From assembly GCA_016713535.1 (NCBI GenBank), contig JADJOY010000027.1, forward strand, positions 153,067-217,066: DNA of 64,000 nucleotides, given 5' to 3'. A program made the translations under genes and the position numbers. How positions within the stretch are numbered: the first letter of the stretch is position 1; each line of letters opens with the position of its first letter. Below the pieces are notes generated by a model, which saw only the letters and a list, made by a program, of their open reading frames with translations, was not told the origin of the DNA and searched no databases. The stretch comes from Deltaproteobacteria bacterium. Lineage in GTDB: Bacteria > JADJOY01. Positions 35,160-43,972 of the stretch are shown piece after piece.

Positions 35160-38100
35160 ATGGACCGCGTGATCCTCTGGTCGATCCAGAATCGGCTCTT
35201 CGTCGTCGTCGCCGCGCTCGCGCTCACCGTCTACGGGGCGATCACGGCCTCCCGCATGCCGGTCGACGTGTTCCCGGACCTCACCGCGCCCACGGTCACG
35301 GTGGTCACCGAGGCCCACGGGCTGGCACCCCAGGAGGTCGAGACGCTGGTGACGTTCCCGATCGAGTCGGCGGTCAACGGCGCCACCTCGGTTCGGCGGG
35401 TTCGATCCGCCTCGGGGATCGGGATCTCGGTGGTGTGGGTCGAGTTCGACTGGGGCACCGACATCTACGTCGGGCGCCAGATCGTCAACGAGAAGCTGCA
35501 GGTCGTCGCGAGCCAGATTCCCCCGGACATTCCGCCGCCCACGCTCGCGCCGATCTCCTCGATCATGGGCGAGATCCAGTTCATCGCCGTGACGAGCGAA
35601 CGGCACGACCCGCTCGCGCTCCGCGAGACCGCGGACTGGGTGATCCGCAAGCGCCTCCTCGCCATACCGGGTGTCGCGCAGGTGGTCCCGATCGGCGGCG
35701 AGGTCAAGCAGTTCCAGGTGGTCGTGCAGCCGGAACAGCTCGCTCGCTTCGCGCTCTCGCTCGCCGACGTCATGGCCGCGCTCGAGGGTGCGAGCCAGAA
35801 CGCGACCGGCGGTTTCCTCGTCCGAGGCTCCCAGGAGCAGCTCATCCGCGCCGTCGGTCGCGCGACGTCGATGCGCGACCTCGAGCGCACCGTCGTCGCG
35901 GTGCGGGATGGAGTGCCGATCCTCGTCGAGCACCTCGCGAGAGTCGAGGTGGGCGCGGGGCTCAAGCGCGGGACGGGCTCCGCCAACGCCAAGCCCGCGG
36001 TGGTGATGGCGATCCTCAAGCAGCCGGCGGTCAACACCCTGGCGCTCAGCGAGGCGATCGAGCGTGAGGTCGCCGCGATGTCCAGCAGGCTGCCCGACGG
36101 GATGCGGATCGACACCGAGCTCTTCCGCCAGGCGGATTTCATCACCACCGCCGTCGAGAACGTCGGCGAGGCGCTGCGCGACGGCGCCATCCTGGTCGCG
36201 ATCATCTTGTTCCTCTTCCTGTTCAACGTGCGCGCCACGCTGATCTCGCTCGCGGCGCTGCCGCTCTCGCTGCTCGCGGCCGCGCTGGCGCTGAAGGCGC
36301 TCGGCGTCACGATCAACACCATGACCCTCGGCGGGCTGACGATCGCGATCGGTGCCCTGGTCGACGACGCGATCATCGACGTCGAGAACATCGTGCGCCG
36401 CATGCGCGAGGCGCGGAGCCGCGGTGGCGACGAGACGGGCGGCGCGCTGCGGGTGATCTACGAAGCCTCGCGCGAGGTCCGCGCCTCGATCGTGTTCGCG
36501 ACGGTGATCGTGATGCTCGTCTTCGTCCCGGTGTTCTTCCTGGGCGGAGTCGAGGGGCGCATGCTGGTGCCGCTCGGGTTCGCGTACCTGGTCGCCATCT
36601 TCGCGTCCCTGGTGGTCGCGCTCACGGTCACCCCGGCGCTGTGCGCGTATCTCCTGCCGGGAGCGCGCTCGCTCGATCACCCGGAGTCCGGGCTCGTGCG
36701 TTTCCTGAAGCGACTCTACCGGCCCTCGCTGGGCATCGCGCTGGCCCGGCCGTGGCTGGTGATCGGCCCGTCGGCCGCGTTGCTGGCCGCTTCGGTCGCG
36801 GTGGTGCCTTTCCTCGGCACCACGTTCCTGCCCGAGTTCAACGAGGGCGCGTTGACGATCAGCGCGGTCACGCTGCCCGGGACGTCGCTCGAGACATCGG
36901 ACCGTCTGGGCCGGCGGGTCGAGGAGATCCTCCTCACCCATCCCGAGGTCGTGGCGACCGACCGCCGCACCGGGCGCGCCGAGCTCGACGAGCACGCCCA
37001 GGACGTCAACGCGTCCGAGATCGACGTCCGCCTGCGCCGCACCGACCGGCCGCACCACGAGTTCCTGAGCGCGTTGCGCGCCGACCTGTCGGCCGTCCCG
37101 GGGGTGGTGATCACCCTCGGCCAGCCGATATCGCACCGCATCGACCACATGCTGTCGGGAACCCGGGCCAGCATCGCGGTCAAGCTCTTCGGCCCGGACC
37201 TGGCCCAGCTCCGCAGCACCGCCGAGCAGGTCCGCGGGGTGATGGCGAAGGTCGACGGCGCGGTCGACGTATCCGTCGAGCAGCAGGTCGACCTCCCTCA
37301 GCTCGCCGTGGTCTTCGATCGCGACCGGATGGCTCGCTATGGCTTGCGCGCCGGCGACCTCGCCGAGCTCGTCGAAGCAGCCTACGCGGGGCACACGGTC
37401 ACCCAGGTGATCGAGCAGGAGCGGACCTACGACGTGGTGGTCCGCTACCCGGCGAGCACGCGCGCGGACCTCGGCTCGATCGCGACCACGCTCGTCGACA
37501 CGCCGGTGGGCGCCAAGATCCCCCTCGAGATGATCGCGGACGTGCGCCCGGACGTCGGTCCCAATCTCATCTCGCGCGAGAACGCCCAGCGCAAGCTGGT
37601 CGTGATGGCCAACGTGAGCGGGCGCGACCTGGGCGGCGTCATCGCCGACATCCAGGCCGGGGTGGCGCGGGACGTCAGCCTTCCCCCCGGGTACCACATC
37701 GTCTACGGCGGGCAGTTCGAGAGCCAGCAAGAGGCGACCCGGACGCTCGTGCTCCTCGGCGCGTTCGTGGTGGCCGCGATCTTCCTCCTCCTCTACCTGG
37801 CCTTCCGCAGCGCACGCAGCGCCGCTCTGGTGATGGTGAACTTGCCGCTGGCGCTGATCGGCGGCGTCATGGCGGTCGCGCTCACCGGTGGCGTGCTCAG
37901 CATCGGCTCGCTGGTGGGGTTCATCACGTTGTTCGGCATCGCCACGCGCAACGGGATCCTGATGATCTCCCACTACGACCATCTGCGCGAGCACGAAGGA
38001 GCGTCGTTCGACGAGGCAATTCGCCGCGGGTCCGAGGAGCGCCTGTCGCCGGTGTTGATGACGGCGCTGTGCGCGGGTCTGGCGCTGATCCCGCTGGTGG

Positions 38101-38255
38101 TCGCGGGCGGCGAACCGGGTAACGAGATCCAGGCGCCCATGGGAGTCGTGATCCTCGGCGGCCTCCTGTCCTCCACCTTTCTCAACATGATCCTGTTGCC
38201 GGTCTTGTACGCGCGCTTCGCCACCGCTCAGCCCGCACCCGCGGCGCAGGCCTGA
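35160..38255 (+). CDS. Heavy-metal RND efflux pump, CusA/CzcA type
   Basis: This 1031-residue inner-membrane protein is a proton-driven RND exporter of the heavy-metal group. It has twelve hydrophobic segments in two sets of six (the first at NRLFVVVAALALTVYG, the last ending in GGLLSSTFLNMILLPVLYA) and two large periplasmic loops. The TM4 proton-relay region reads ALVDDAIIDVENIVRRM, with the acids expected in heavy-metal RND pumps. The conserved VDVFPDLTAPTVTV and GNEIQAPMGVVI segments support the CusA/CzcA assignment. The metal cannot be fixed by sequence. The same frame is open for 1.5 kb upstream, but that part is a shadow of the adaptor gene. Confidence 0.95.
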   Translation: MDRVILWSIQNRLFVVVAALALTVYGAITASRMPVDVFPDLTAPTVTVVTEAHGLAPQEVETLVTFPIESAVNGATSVRRVRSASGIGISVVWVEFDWGTDIYVGRQIVNEKLQVVASQIPPDIPPPTLAPISSIMGEIQFIAVTSERHDPLALRETADWVIRKRLLAIPGVAQVVPIGGEVKQFQVVVQPEQLARFALSLADVMAALEGASQNATGGFLVRGSQEQLIRAVGRATSMRDLERTVVAVRDGVPILVEHLARVEVGAGLKRGTGSANAKPAVVMAILKQPAVNTLALSEAIEREVAAMSSRLPDGMRIDTELFRQADFITTAVENVGEALRDGAILVAIILFLFLFNVRATLISLAALPLSLLAAALALKALGVTINTMTLGGLTIAIGALVDDAIIDVENIVRRMREARSRGGDETGGALRVIYEASREVRASIVFATVIVMLVFVPVFFLGGVEGRMLVPLGFAYLVAIFASLVVALTVTPALCAYLLPGARSLDHPESGLVRFLKRLYRPSLGIALARPWLVIGPSAALLAASVAVVPFLGTTFLPEFNEGALTISAVTLPGTSLETSDRLGRRVEEILLTHPEVVATDRRTGRAELDEHAQDVNASEIDVRLRRTDRPHHEFLSALRADLSAVPGVVITLGQPISHRIDHMLSGTRASIAVKLFGPDLAQLRSTAEQVRGVMAKVDGAVDVSVEQQVDLPQLAVVFDRDRMARYGLRAGDLAELVEAAYAGHTVTQVIEQERTYDVVVRYPASTRADLGSIATTLVDTPVGAKIPLEMIADVRPDVGPNLISRENAQRKLVVMANVSGRDLGGVIADIQAGVARDVSLPPGYHIVYGGQFESQQEATRTLVLLGAFVVAAIFLLLYLAFRSARSAALVMVNLPLALIGGVMAVALTGGVLSIGSLVGFITLFGIATRNGILMISHYDHLREHEGASFDEAIRRGSEERLSPVLMTALCAGLALIPLVVAGGEPGNEIQAPMGVVILGGLLSSTFLNMILLPVLYARFATAQPAPAAQA

Positions 38256-38263
38256 GCGCGCTC

Positions 38264-38330
38264 GCGGGGGGACGGAGCCCCCCGCGCTACGAAAACCATC
38301 GTAGCGACGGGGGTTCCATCCCCCGTCGCC
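38264..38330. repeat. Three-hairpin intergenic repeat
   Basis: GGGGGGACGGAGCCCCCC, CGCTACGA..TCGTAGCG and GACGGGGG..CCCCCGTC follow one another. It sits between the convergent cusA and arsS genes and would make a strong two-way transcription end. The rest of the 200 base gap holds nothing recognisable. Confidence 0.7.
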
Positions 38331-38454
38331 TGGGCCGGCGCGAGCCGACTCAGGGGTGGGACCCGCCGGGATTCACTCCCGGCGGGCGGGAGGCTGGAAC
38401 AGCCCCTCGAAAAACTCCGCCGACTGCTGGGTGAAGACTCGCCTTCGCGAGTGT

Positions 38455-39507
38455 TCACCCAGCCGTCGCACCGCCGCACGACGAGCCGGCGCCGGCGGTG
38501 CAGCCGAAGCAATGCCGCCCCACCACGATGCGCCGCCCGGCGAGCACCGCCGCGTCGAAGTCGCGGACGTGGCGCGGCGCGTGCGCCGCGACCTCGAGAT
38601 CGAGCATCTGGTTGAAGTCGCAGTCGTGGAGCCGCCCGTCCCAGCCCACGGAGACCAACGTCCGGCACATCACGCCGCGCGCCGCGAGCGGGTTGAACGC
38701 CTGCACCAGCCGCTCCATGTAGCCCTCGAGGTTGGTCGAGTCGACGAGCCACTCGAGGAAGCGGCTGATGGGCATGTTGGTGATCGTGTAGAGGGCGTCG
38801 AAGCGCACGCCGTGGAGTCGCTCGAGCTCGCGCTTCCACTCGCTCTCGAGGGAGCGCTGCGCGCCCGGCAGGAAGGCACCCACCGGGTTGGTGACCAGCA
38901 CCAGCCTCCGCGCCGGATCGCCTTCCCCGTAGCCCGCCTCGTTGAGCCGGCGTAGCCCCTCGATCGAGCGCTCGTAGACGCCGTCGCCGCGCTGGCGGTC
39001 GGTGCTGACGGCGCGATAGTGGGGCAGCGAGCACACCACCTCGACGCGATGCCGGGCGAGGAACTCGGGCAGGTCGCGCTGCGAGGGCAGCGCGAGCACC
39101 GTGAGGTTGCAGCGATCCATCACGTGCCGCCCGAGGGCGGTGACGCGCTCCACGAGCCAGCGGAAGTGGGGGTGAAGCTCGGGCGCGCCGCCGGTGATGT
39201 CGACGGTCGCGATGTCGCTCGCCGCGAGCGCCGCGAGACAGAGCTCCATCGTGTCGCGGCTCATGCTCTCGTCGCGGTCCGGGCCCGCGTCGACGTGGCA
39301 GTGCCGGCAGGTCTGGTTGCAGAGCTTGCCGACGTTGAGCTGCAGGACCTCGATCGACGAGGCGCGAAGCGGCCACAGGCCCGCGCTCGCGAGCGCCTCC
39401 TCGAAGGGTGCGACCCGCGTCAGGGCGTCGAGTGTCTCGCGCTGCCGTCTCGGCAACGCGAGCGGCGCGCGACGCGCGAGGAGCGAGGGCGGGGTGCTGG
39501 TGCTCAC
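38455..39507 (-). CDS. arsS: Radical SAM protein of arsenosugar synthesis, ArsS type
   Basis: This 350-residue radical SAM enzyme carries the iron-sulfur motif CNQTCRHCHVDAGP (CxxxCxxC) and the family C-terminal DUF3641 domain, which ends with CFGCTAGAGSSCGG. ArsS is proposed to link the adenosyl group to dimethylarsenate in arsenosugar synthesis. GGAPELHPHF is the SAM-binding GGE-like segment. The GTG start at 39507 gives the usual N terminus. It lies 23 bases after the peroxidase-like gene, its usual partner. The arsenic methylase ArsM is not in this window. Confidence 0.92.
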   Translation of the reverse strand: MSTSTPPSLLARRAPLALPRRQRETLDALTRVAPFEEALASAGLWPLRASSIEVLQLNVGKLCNQTCRHCHVDAGPDRDESMSRDTMELCLAALAASDIATVDITGGAPELHPHFRWLVERVTALGRHVMDRCNLTVLALPSQRDLPEFLARHRVEVVCSLPHYRAVSTDRQRGDGVYERSIEGLRRLNEAGYGEGDPARRLVLVTNPVGAFLPGAQRSLESEWKRELERLHGVRFDALYTITNMPISRFLEWLVDSTNLEGYMERLVQAFNPLAARGVMCRTLVSVGWDGRLHDCDFNQMLDLEVAAHAPRHVRDFDAAVLAGRRIVVGRHCFGCTAGAGSSCGGATAG

Positions 39508-39530
39508 GGCGGGCTCGCGGTGCGGACGAC

Positions 39531-39866
39531 TCACATGCCGAGCTTGGTGGCGTGGTTTCGCATCTGCACGCCGTGCACGAGGCTCGCGCCGCCGCGGATC
39601 GCCGCCGACACGTGCACCGCCTCGGTCATCTGGTCGAGGTCGGCGCCCTTCTCGAGCGCGTCCTTGCTGTAGGCGTCGATGCAATACGGGCACTGCACCG
39701 CGTGCGCGACGGCGAGCGCGATGAGCGACTTCTCGCGCGCGCTGAGCGCGCCGTCCTCGAACACCGCGCCGTACCACGCGAAGAACTTCTTCGCGAGCTC
39801 GGGCGCGTTCTGGCCGATCTCACCGAACTTCCCGAGGTCGTGGGCGTGGTAGTAGTGGTCGGACAC
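39531..39866 (-). CDS. Arsenosugar-associated peroxidase-like (AhpD fold) protein
   Basis: This 111-residue protein has the carboxymuconolactone decarboxylase/AhpD fold with the redox motif AVQCPYCIDAYSKDA (CxxC) and HVSAAIRGGASLVHG. It matches the group known as arsenosugar biosynthesis-associated peroxidase-like, which regularly sits beside arsS. GTG 39866 is preferred: GGAGG lies six bases before it, and it gives the usual start MSDHYYHAHDLGKFGEIG. The ATG at 39872 has the GGAGG too close. It is probably the first gene of a two-gene operon with arsS. Confidence 0.9.
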   Translation of the reverse strand: MSDHYYHAHDLGKFGEIGQNAPELAKKFFAWYGAVFEDGALSAREKSLIALAVAHAVQCPYCIDAYSKDALEKGADLDQMTEAVHVSAAIRGGASLVHGVQMRNHATKLGM

Positions 39867-40069
39867 GAGCATCCTCCGGCGCGGCATCGGGGCCGCGCGC
39901 GCGGGAGAGTATCCGACGCACGCCACGGTGCGATCGAACCAGGCCGTCGCTGGCCGCAGGTGACCGGTCGGTTGAGCGGCGCCGACACCATCGACCATCC
40001 TGACCCGGGGCCTCGCCGGCCCCACGCATTCACGAATGGCCGCCACCGGATCTCGATTCCACCCGCTGC

Positions 40070-40153
40070 TGGTGGGGGCACACAGGCCCCCGCCCTACGC
40101 AACCGACACGGCGGTCCGCGATCGTAGCGACGGGGGCTCCATCCCCCGTCGCC
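40070..40153. repeat. Three-hairpin intergenic repeat
   Basis: Another copy of the GGGGGC..GCCCCC, GATCGTAGCGA, GGGGGCTCCATCCCCC type, lying between two divergent genes. Apart from it, bases 39867-40228 show no recognisable site. Confidence 0.65.
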
Positions 40154-40228
40154 AACCGTACCCGAGGCGAGATCGCCGCGAGCGTAGGGTGGCGGCGTGA
40201 CCAACGCGGGCGAGGAGGCAAACGGCGC

Positions 40229-41635
40229 ATGACGACACGCATCGGATTCCACGGCGGCGCGGGCACCGTGACGGGCTCGCGCTACCTGATCGAGGCCGGC
40301 GGCGCGCGCTGCCTCCTCGACGCCGGACTCTTCCAGGGCCTCAAGGAGCTGCGCCTCCTCAACTGGGAGCGGCCGACCTTCGACCCCGCCGCCGTGGACG
40401 CGCTGCTGCTCACCCACGCTCACATCGACCACTCGGGCTACCTGCCGAAGCTGATGCGCGACGGCTACCGCGGCCCGATCCACTGCACCACCGCCACCGC
40501 CGAGCTCGCCGAGCTCATGCTCAGGGACGCCGCGCGCCTCCAGGAAGAGGACGCCGAGTTCGCGAACCGGCGCGGCTTCTCGAAGCACAAGCCCGCGCTG
40601 CCGCTCTACACCACCGAGGACGCCGAGGCCGCGCTGCGGCGGCTGCGGCCGATCGACTACGGCGAATGGATCCACCTCGGCGAGGGCTTTCGCGCGCGCT
40701 TCGCCAACGCCGGCCACATCCTCGGCTCGGCGCACGTCGAGATCGAGGTGCCGGGGGAGGGCCGCACGCTCAGGGTGGTGTTCAGCGGCGATCTCGGCCG
40801 CTACGACGCGCCGCTCCACCCCGACCCCACGCCGCGCCCGCCGTGCGACGTGCTGGTGGTCGAGTCGACCTACGGCGATCGCCAGCACGACCCCACCCCG
40901 CCGATCGACCAGCTCGCCAAGGCGTTCAGCCAGGCGTGCACCCGCGGCGGCACGATCCTGATCCCGTCGTTCGCCGTGGGCCGCGCGCAGATCGTGACCT
41001 TGCTGCTCGGCGACGCCATGCGCGAGGGGCGCCTCCCGCGCGTCCCGATCCACATCGACAGCCCCATGGCGGTGGACGCGACGCGCATCTACGCCCGCCA
41101 CGTCGGAGACGAGAACCTCGACCCCGACATCCTGGTGGGGGGCGGTAGCCGACTCTTCCCCGAGGGGCTGCACTTCCACCGTAGCGTCGAGGAGTCGAAG
41201 CGGCTCAACGCGCTCCCGGGCCCGCGCGTCATCATCTCGGCGAGCGGCATGCTGAGCGGCGGACGCGTGGTGCACCACCTCCACCACCTCCTCGGCGACG
41301 AGCGCAACCTCGTGGTGCTGGTCGGCTACCAGGCGGCCGGCACGCGCGGACGCGCGCTCCTCGAGGGCCATCGCACGATCCGCATGCACGGCGAGGACGT
41401 GCCGGTGCGCGCGCGCTTGCTCTCGATGACCGGGCTCTCGGCGCACGCCGACGCCGACGAGCTGGTGCGCTGGGTGCGCGCCGGCGGCGCGGCGCCACCC
41501 AACGTGTTCGTGACCCACGGCGAGCCGGCCGCGTCGCAGGCGCTCGCGGCGCGCCTCGAGCGCGAGCTCGGCGTCACCGCTCACTTGCCCCGCCTCCACG
41601 AGACCTACGACCTCGCCACGATGAGCCGCACATGA
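40229..41635 (+). CDS. MBL-fold / beta-CASP ribonuclease-like protein
   Basis: This 468-residue cytosolic protein has the metallo-beta-lactamase fold with GGAGTVTGSRYLIE and the zinc motif LLTHAHIDHSGYLP (HxHxDH). It continues with NAGHILGSAHVEIE, VFSGDLGRYDAP, a beta-CASP domain (LIPSFAVGRAQ, ISASGMLSGGRVVHH) and a C-terminal RMMBL domain (SAHADADELVRW). Such proteins act as endo- or exoribonucleases in RNA maturation, like archaeal and bacterial CPSF homologues. All expected zinc ligands seem present. Its stop overlaps the start of the LOG gene by four bases, so the pair is translated together. Confidence 0.93.
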   Translation: MTTRIGFHGGAGTVTGSRYLIEAGGARCLLDAGLFQGLKELRLLNWERPTFDPAAVDALLLTHAHIDHSGYLPKLMRDGYRGPIHCTTATAELAELMLRDAARLQEEDAEFANRRGFSKHKPALPLYTTEDAEAALRRLRPIDYGEWIHLGEGFRARFANAGHILGSAHVEIEVPGEGRTLRVVFSGDLGRYDAPLHPDPTPRPPCDVLVVESTYGDRQHDPTPPIDQLAKAFSQACTRGGTILIPSFAVGRAQIVTLLLGDAMREGRLPRVPIHIDSPMAVDATRIYARHVGDENLDPDILVGGGSRLFPEGLHFHRSVEESKRLNALPGPRVIISASGMLSGGRVVHHLHHLLGDERNLVVLVGYQAAGTRGRALLEGHRTIRMHGEDVPVRARLLSMTGLSAHADADELVRWVRAGGAAPPNVFVTHGEPAASQALAARLERELGVTAHLPRLHETYDLATMSRT

Positions 41636-42849
41636 CGACCGCCCGCAGACGCGCGCCCCGCCCCGCCCCGCCGACCCGATCCCGCTCGACCGGCGCGCCC
41701 ACCCGCGCACAGCTCGCCAAGGCGCGCGCCGCCGGGAAGAAACGCTCGCAGGGCGCGCGCCCCAAGGCTCCCGGGACTCTGCAGAAGGTCTCGCCGCGCG
41801 AGAGCGAGCTCGAGCGCAGACCCAACGGCAAGCCGAGTGCGCCCGCCACGGCGGGCCGCAACGGGGCCGGCAACCACCGCCGCAACTCGAACCACGCCCA
41901 CGGCGCCGCGGCCAAGGACCCGGAGGAGAAGCCACGCGTGGTGATCGCGCGCAGCGCGCCGCTGCCGGTGCAGATCCCCAAGCCGCTCGAGGACGAGCCC
42001 GAGGCGGACGAGCGCATCGCGCGCATCATGGCGAGCCCGAGCTACCGGCGTGCCGACCAGGACCCGGACTTCATGGACCTCGACGAGCTGCGCGGCGAGC
42101 GCCTCGAGCTCGAGTACCTGAAGGCCGAGATCGAGCTGCGCCGCCAGGACATCCGCTCGACCATCGTGGTGTTCGGCAGCACGCGCCTGGTCGAGCCCGC
42201 CGCCGCGCGCCGCAAGCTCGAGGCTGCGCGCCGCGACCTCGATCGCAACCCCAAGGACCCCGTGTGCCAGCGCCGCGTCTCGGTGGCCGAGCGCGTCGTG
42301 CACCTGAGCCGCTACTACGTCGAGGCGCGCGAGCTCGGAAGGATCGTGAGCCGGGTGTGCCAGCAGGGTGGGCCGTACCAGTTCGTGGTCATGACCGGCG
42401 GCGGCCCGGGGATCATGGAGGCCGCCAACCGCGGCGCCTTCGACGTCGGCGCCAAGACCGTCGGGCTCAACATCATCCTGCCCCACGAGCAGTACCCGAA
42501 CCCGTACATCACGCCGGACCTGTGCTTCCAGTACCGCTACTTCGCGCTGCGCAAGATGCACTTCATGATGCGGGCGCGGGCGCTGGTGGCGTTCCCGGGC
42601 GGCTACGGCACCTTCGACGAGGTCTTCGATGCGCTGTGCCTGATCCAGACCCAGAAGATCCCGCCGCTGCCCGTGGTGCTGGTGGGGCGCGAGTTCTGGC
42701 GCAAGGCGTTCGACGCCGAGTTCCTGGCCAGCGAGGGCGTCATCGACCCAGAGGACATGCACCTCTTCCGCTACGCCGAGACCGGCCAGGAAGCGTGGGA
42801 GCACATCGTCGAGTTCTGGCGCGGCTTCGGCGAGCACGTGATCCCGTAG
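41632..42849 (+). CDS. LOG-family protein with long basic N-terminal extension
   Basis: The C-terminal 240 residues of this 405-residue protein form a LOG/lysine-decarboxylase-like Rossmann domain. It has TIVVFGSTR, the MTGGGPGIMEAANRGA nucleotide loop and the catalytic-type FPGGYGTFDE motif. LOG enzymes release cytokinin-type bases from nucleoside monophosphates, and many bacterial relatives act as nucleotide 5'-phosphoribohydrolases. The first 110 or so residues are a Lys/Arg/Pro/Ala-rich, probably disordered extension (MTTARRRAPRPAPPTRS..) not found in ordinary LOG proteins; it could bind RNA or another nucleic acid. The ATG overlaps the nuclease-like gene (ATGA), hinting at a shared task in RNA or nucleotide turnover. 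Confidence 0.88.
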   Translation: MTTARRRAPRPAPPTRSRSTGAPTRAQLAKARAAGKKRSQGARPKAPGTLQKVSPRESELERRPNGKPSAPATAGRNGAGNHRRNSNHAHGAAAKDPEEKPRVVIARSAPLPVQIPKPLEDEPEADERIARIMASPSYRRADQDPDFMDLDELRGERLELEYLKAEIELRRQDIRSTIVVFGSTRLVEPAAARRKLEAARRDLDRNPKDPVCQRRVSVAERVVHLSRYYVEARELGRIVSRVCQQGGPYQFVVMTGGGPGIMEAANRGAFDVGAKTVGLNIILPHEQYPNPYITPDLCFQYRYFALRKMHFMMRARALVAFPGGYGTFDEVFDALCLIQTQKIPPLPVVLVGREFWRKAFDAEFLASEGVIDPEDMHLFRYAETGQEAWEHIVEFWRGFGEHVIP

Positions 42850-42869
42850 CTGCGGGGGTGTGGACGCCC

Positions 42870-43130
42870 ACGCCCCGGCCCGCCGGAGGCGGGCCCTCCA
42901 GACCGGGTGCGGATCGCGGCGACGCCTGGACGTACGGCGATCGAAGTCGCGGCGGTGGGACGGTCTACGCGGACGACGTTGCTGGAGCGCGGCCGCTCCG
43001 TCGGCCGTCGGCGACCGTCTGGGTGTGTAGGGGACGGCGTGAGCCCTCCCGCTGCCGGCGCCCCGGCCCGCCGGAGGCGGGCCCTCCAGACCGGGGTGGG
43101 CGGCTGGAGCGCGGCCGCTCCGGCGGCGCC
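42870..43130. repeat. Intergenic hairpin repeats after the LOG gene
   Basis: Two copies of GGCCCGCCGGAGGCGGGCCC followed by TCCAGACCGG (near 42880 and 43070) alternate with two copies of GGAGCGCGGCCGCTCCG (near 42987 and 43107). Both hairpin families recur in other gaps. No gene is seen. Confidence 0.7.
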
Positions 43131-43143
43131 GCGATACCACAAT

Positions 43144-43164
43144 TTGTGGCAGAAACTGCCACAA
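43144..43164. promoter_or_regulatory. Perfect 9 bp dyad upstream of the ECF sigma gene
   Basis: The arms TTGTGGCAG and CTGCCACAA flank AAA. The AT-rich stretch after it repeats TGCCAG twice more. No T-run follows on either strand, so a protein site is more likely than a terminator. Confidence 0.45.
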
Positions 43165-43322
43165 TCTGCCAGCAAAAAATCCCACATTTTGCCAGTTTTT
43201 TCGGTCGCGCCCCCGCGAAAATCGCGCCGTTTTCGGCCCGAAATGCCCCCCTGGGGCCGCTCCAGGGCCCGTCGGGGCGGATGCGGCGCACTCCGGGCCG
43301 CGCGACGGCTCGCCGCCGCCCG

Positions 43323-43351
43323 TGAAATAAAGTCGGCGCGGCGCGCGTAGT
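43323..43351 (+). promoter_or_regulatory. ECF-type promoter of the sigma gene
   Basis: TGAAATAAA (43323-43331) and CGTAGT (43346-43351) lie 23 bases apart start to start. The same pair at the same distance occurs at 44487-44515 before the third gene of the unit. The AAA-containing -35 and CGT-type -10 fit ECF promoters in general. Sigma start is 45 bases downstream. Confidence 0.7.
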
Positions 43352-43396
43352 GCCGGTTGAGGACGCGCGGCTCCTCGGCCGGTCCGGACGGCGTGA

Positions 43397-43972
43397 ATGA
43401 CCCACTCTTCCCCCGACGCTCTCGACGAGCGCGACCTGGCGCGGCGAGCCGCGCTCGGGGAGGAGGCGGCGTTCGCCGAGATCGTGCGCCGGCATCAGGG
43501 CGCCGTGTACCGGCTGTGCCTGCGCTTCCTCGGCCCCGCCGACGCCGAGGATGCAGCACAGGAAGCGTTCGTGAAGGCGTTCACCCACCGCGGCCAGCTC
43601 GACCCCGAGCGGCCGGTGCTGCCGTGGCTGCTCACCGTGGCGCGGAACCTCGCGATCGATCGGGTGCGGCGGCACCAGTCCTCGCCGACCGAGCCGGCGG
43701 TCGAGGACGCCGACGCCCACGCCGACACCCGGGCGCCGAGCGCCGAGCACGCCGCGATCAGCGCGCAGCGCGCAGCGCGGCTCCGCCGCGAGCTGGCCGA
43801 GCTCCCCGACGGGCAGCGCGAGGCGGTGATGCTCTTCCACGTCGAGGGGCTCGCCTACAAGGACATCGCGACGGCGCTCGAGGTGCCGGTCGGCACGGTG
43901 ATGACGTGGCTGCACCGCGCCCGCGGCCGGCTGCGCAAGGCGCTGGAATCCGCTGAGGAGCTCGCCCCATGA
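43397..43972 (+). CDS. ECF-type RNA polymerase sigma factor
   Basis: This 191-residue sigma-70 family ECF factor has the two usual regions. Region 2 (about 25-95) has FAEIVRRHQGAVYRLCLRFLG, DAEDAAQEAFVKAF and PWLLTVARNLAIDRVRR; region 4 (about 130-185) has LPDGQREAVMLFHVEGLAYKDIATALEVPVGTVMTWLHRARGRLR. It probably directs transcription from the two matching promoters at 43323 and 44487. Its stop overlaps the anti-sigma start by four bases (ATGA). The ATG at 43397 lies close to the expected N terminus. Confidence 0.95.
   Translation: MTHSSPDALDERDLARRAALGEEAAFAEIVRRHQGAVYRLCLRFLGPADAEDAAQEAFVKAFTHRGQLDPERPVLPWLLTVARNLAIDRVRRHQSSPTEPAVEDADAHADTRAPSAEHAAISAQRAARLRRELAELPDGQREAVMLFHVEGLAYKDIATALEVPVGTVMTWLHRARGRLRKALESAEELAP

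Noticed and set aside
35139-37994. 951-codon open frame on the minus strand opposite the RND pump
   Set aside because: A shadow frame caused by high G+C. The plus strand encodes an unmistakable RND protein and the minus frame has no domain pattern.
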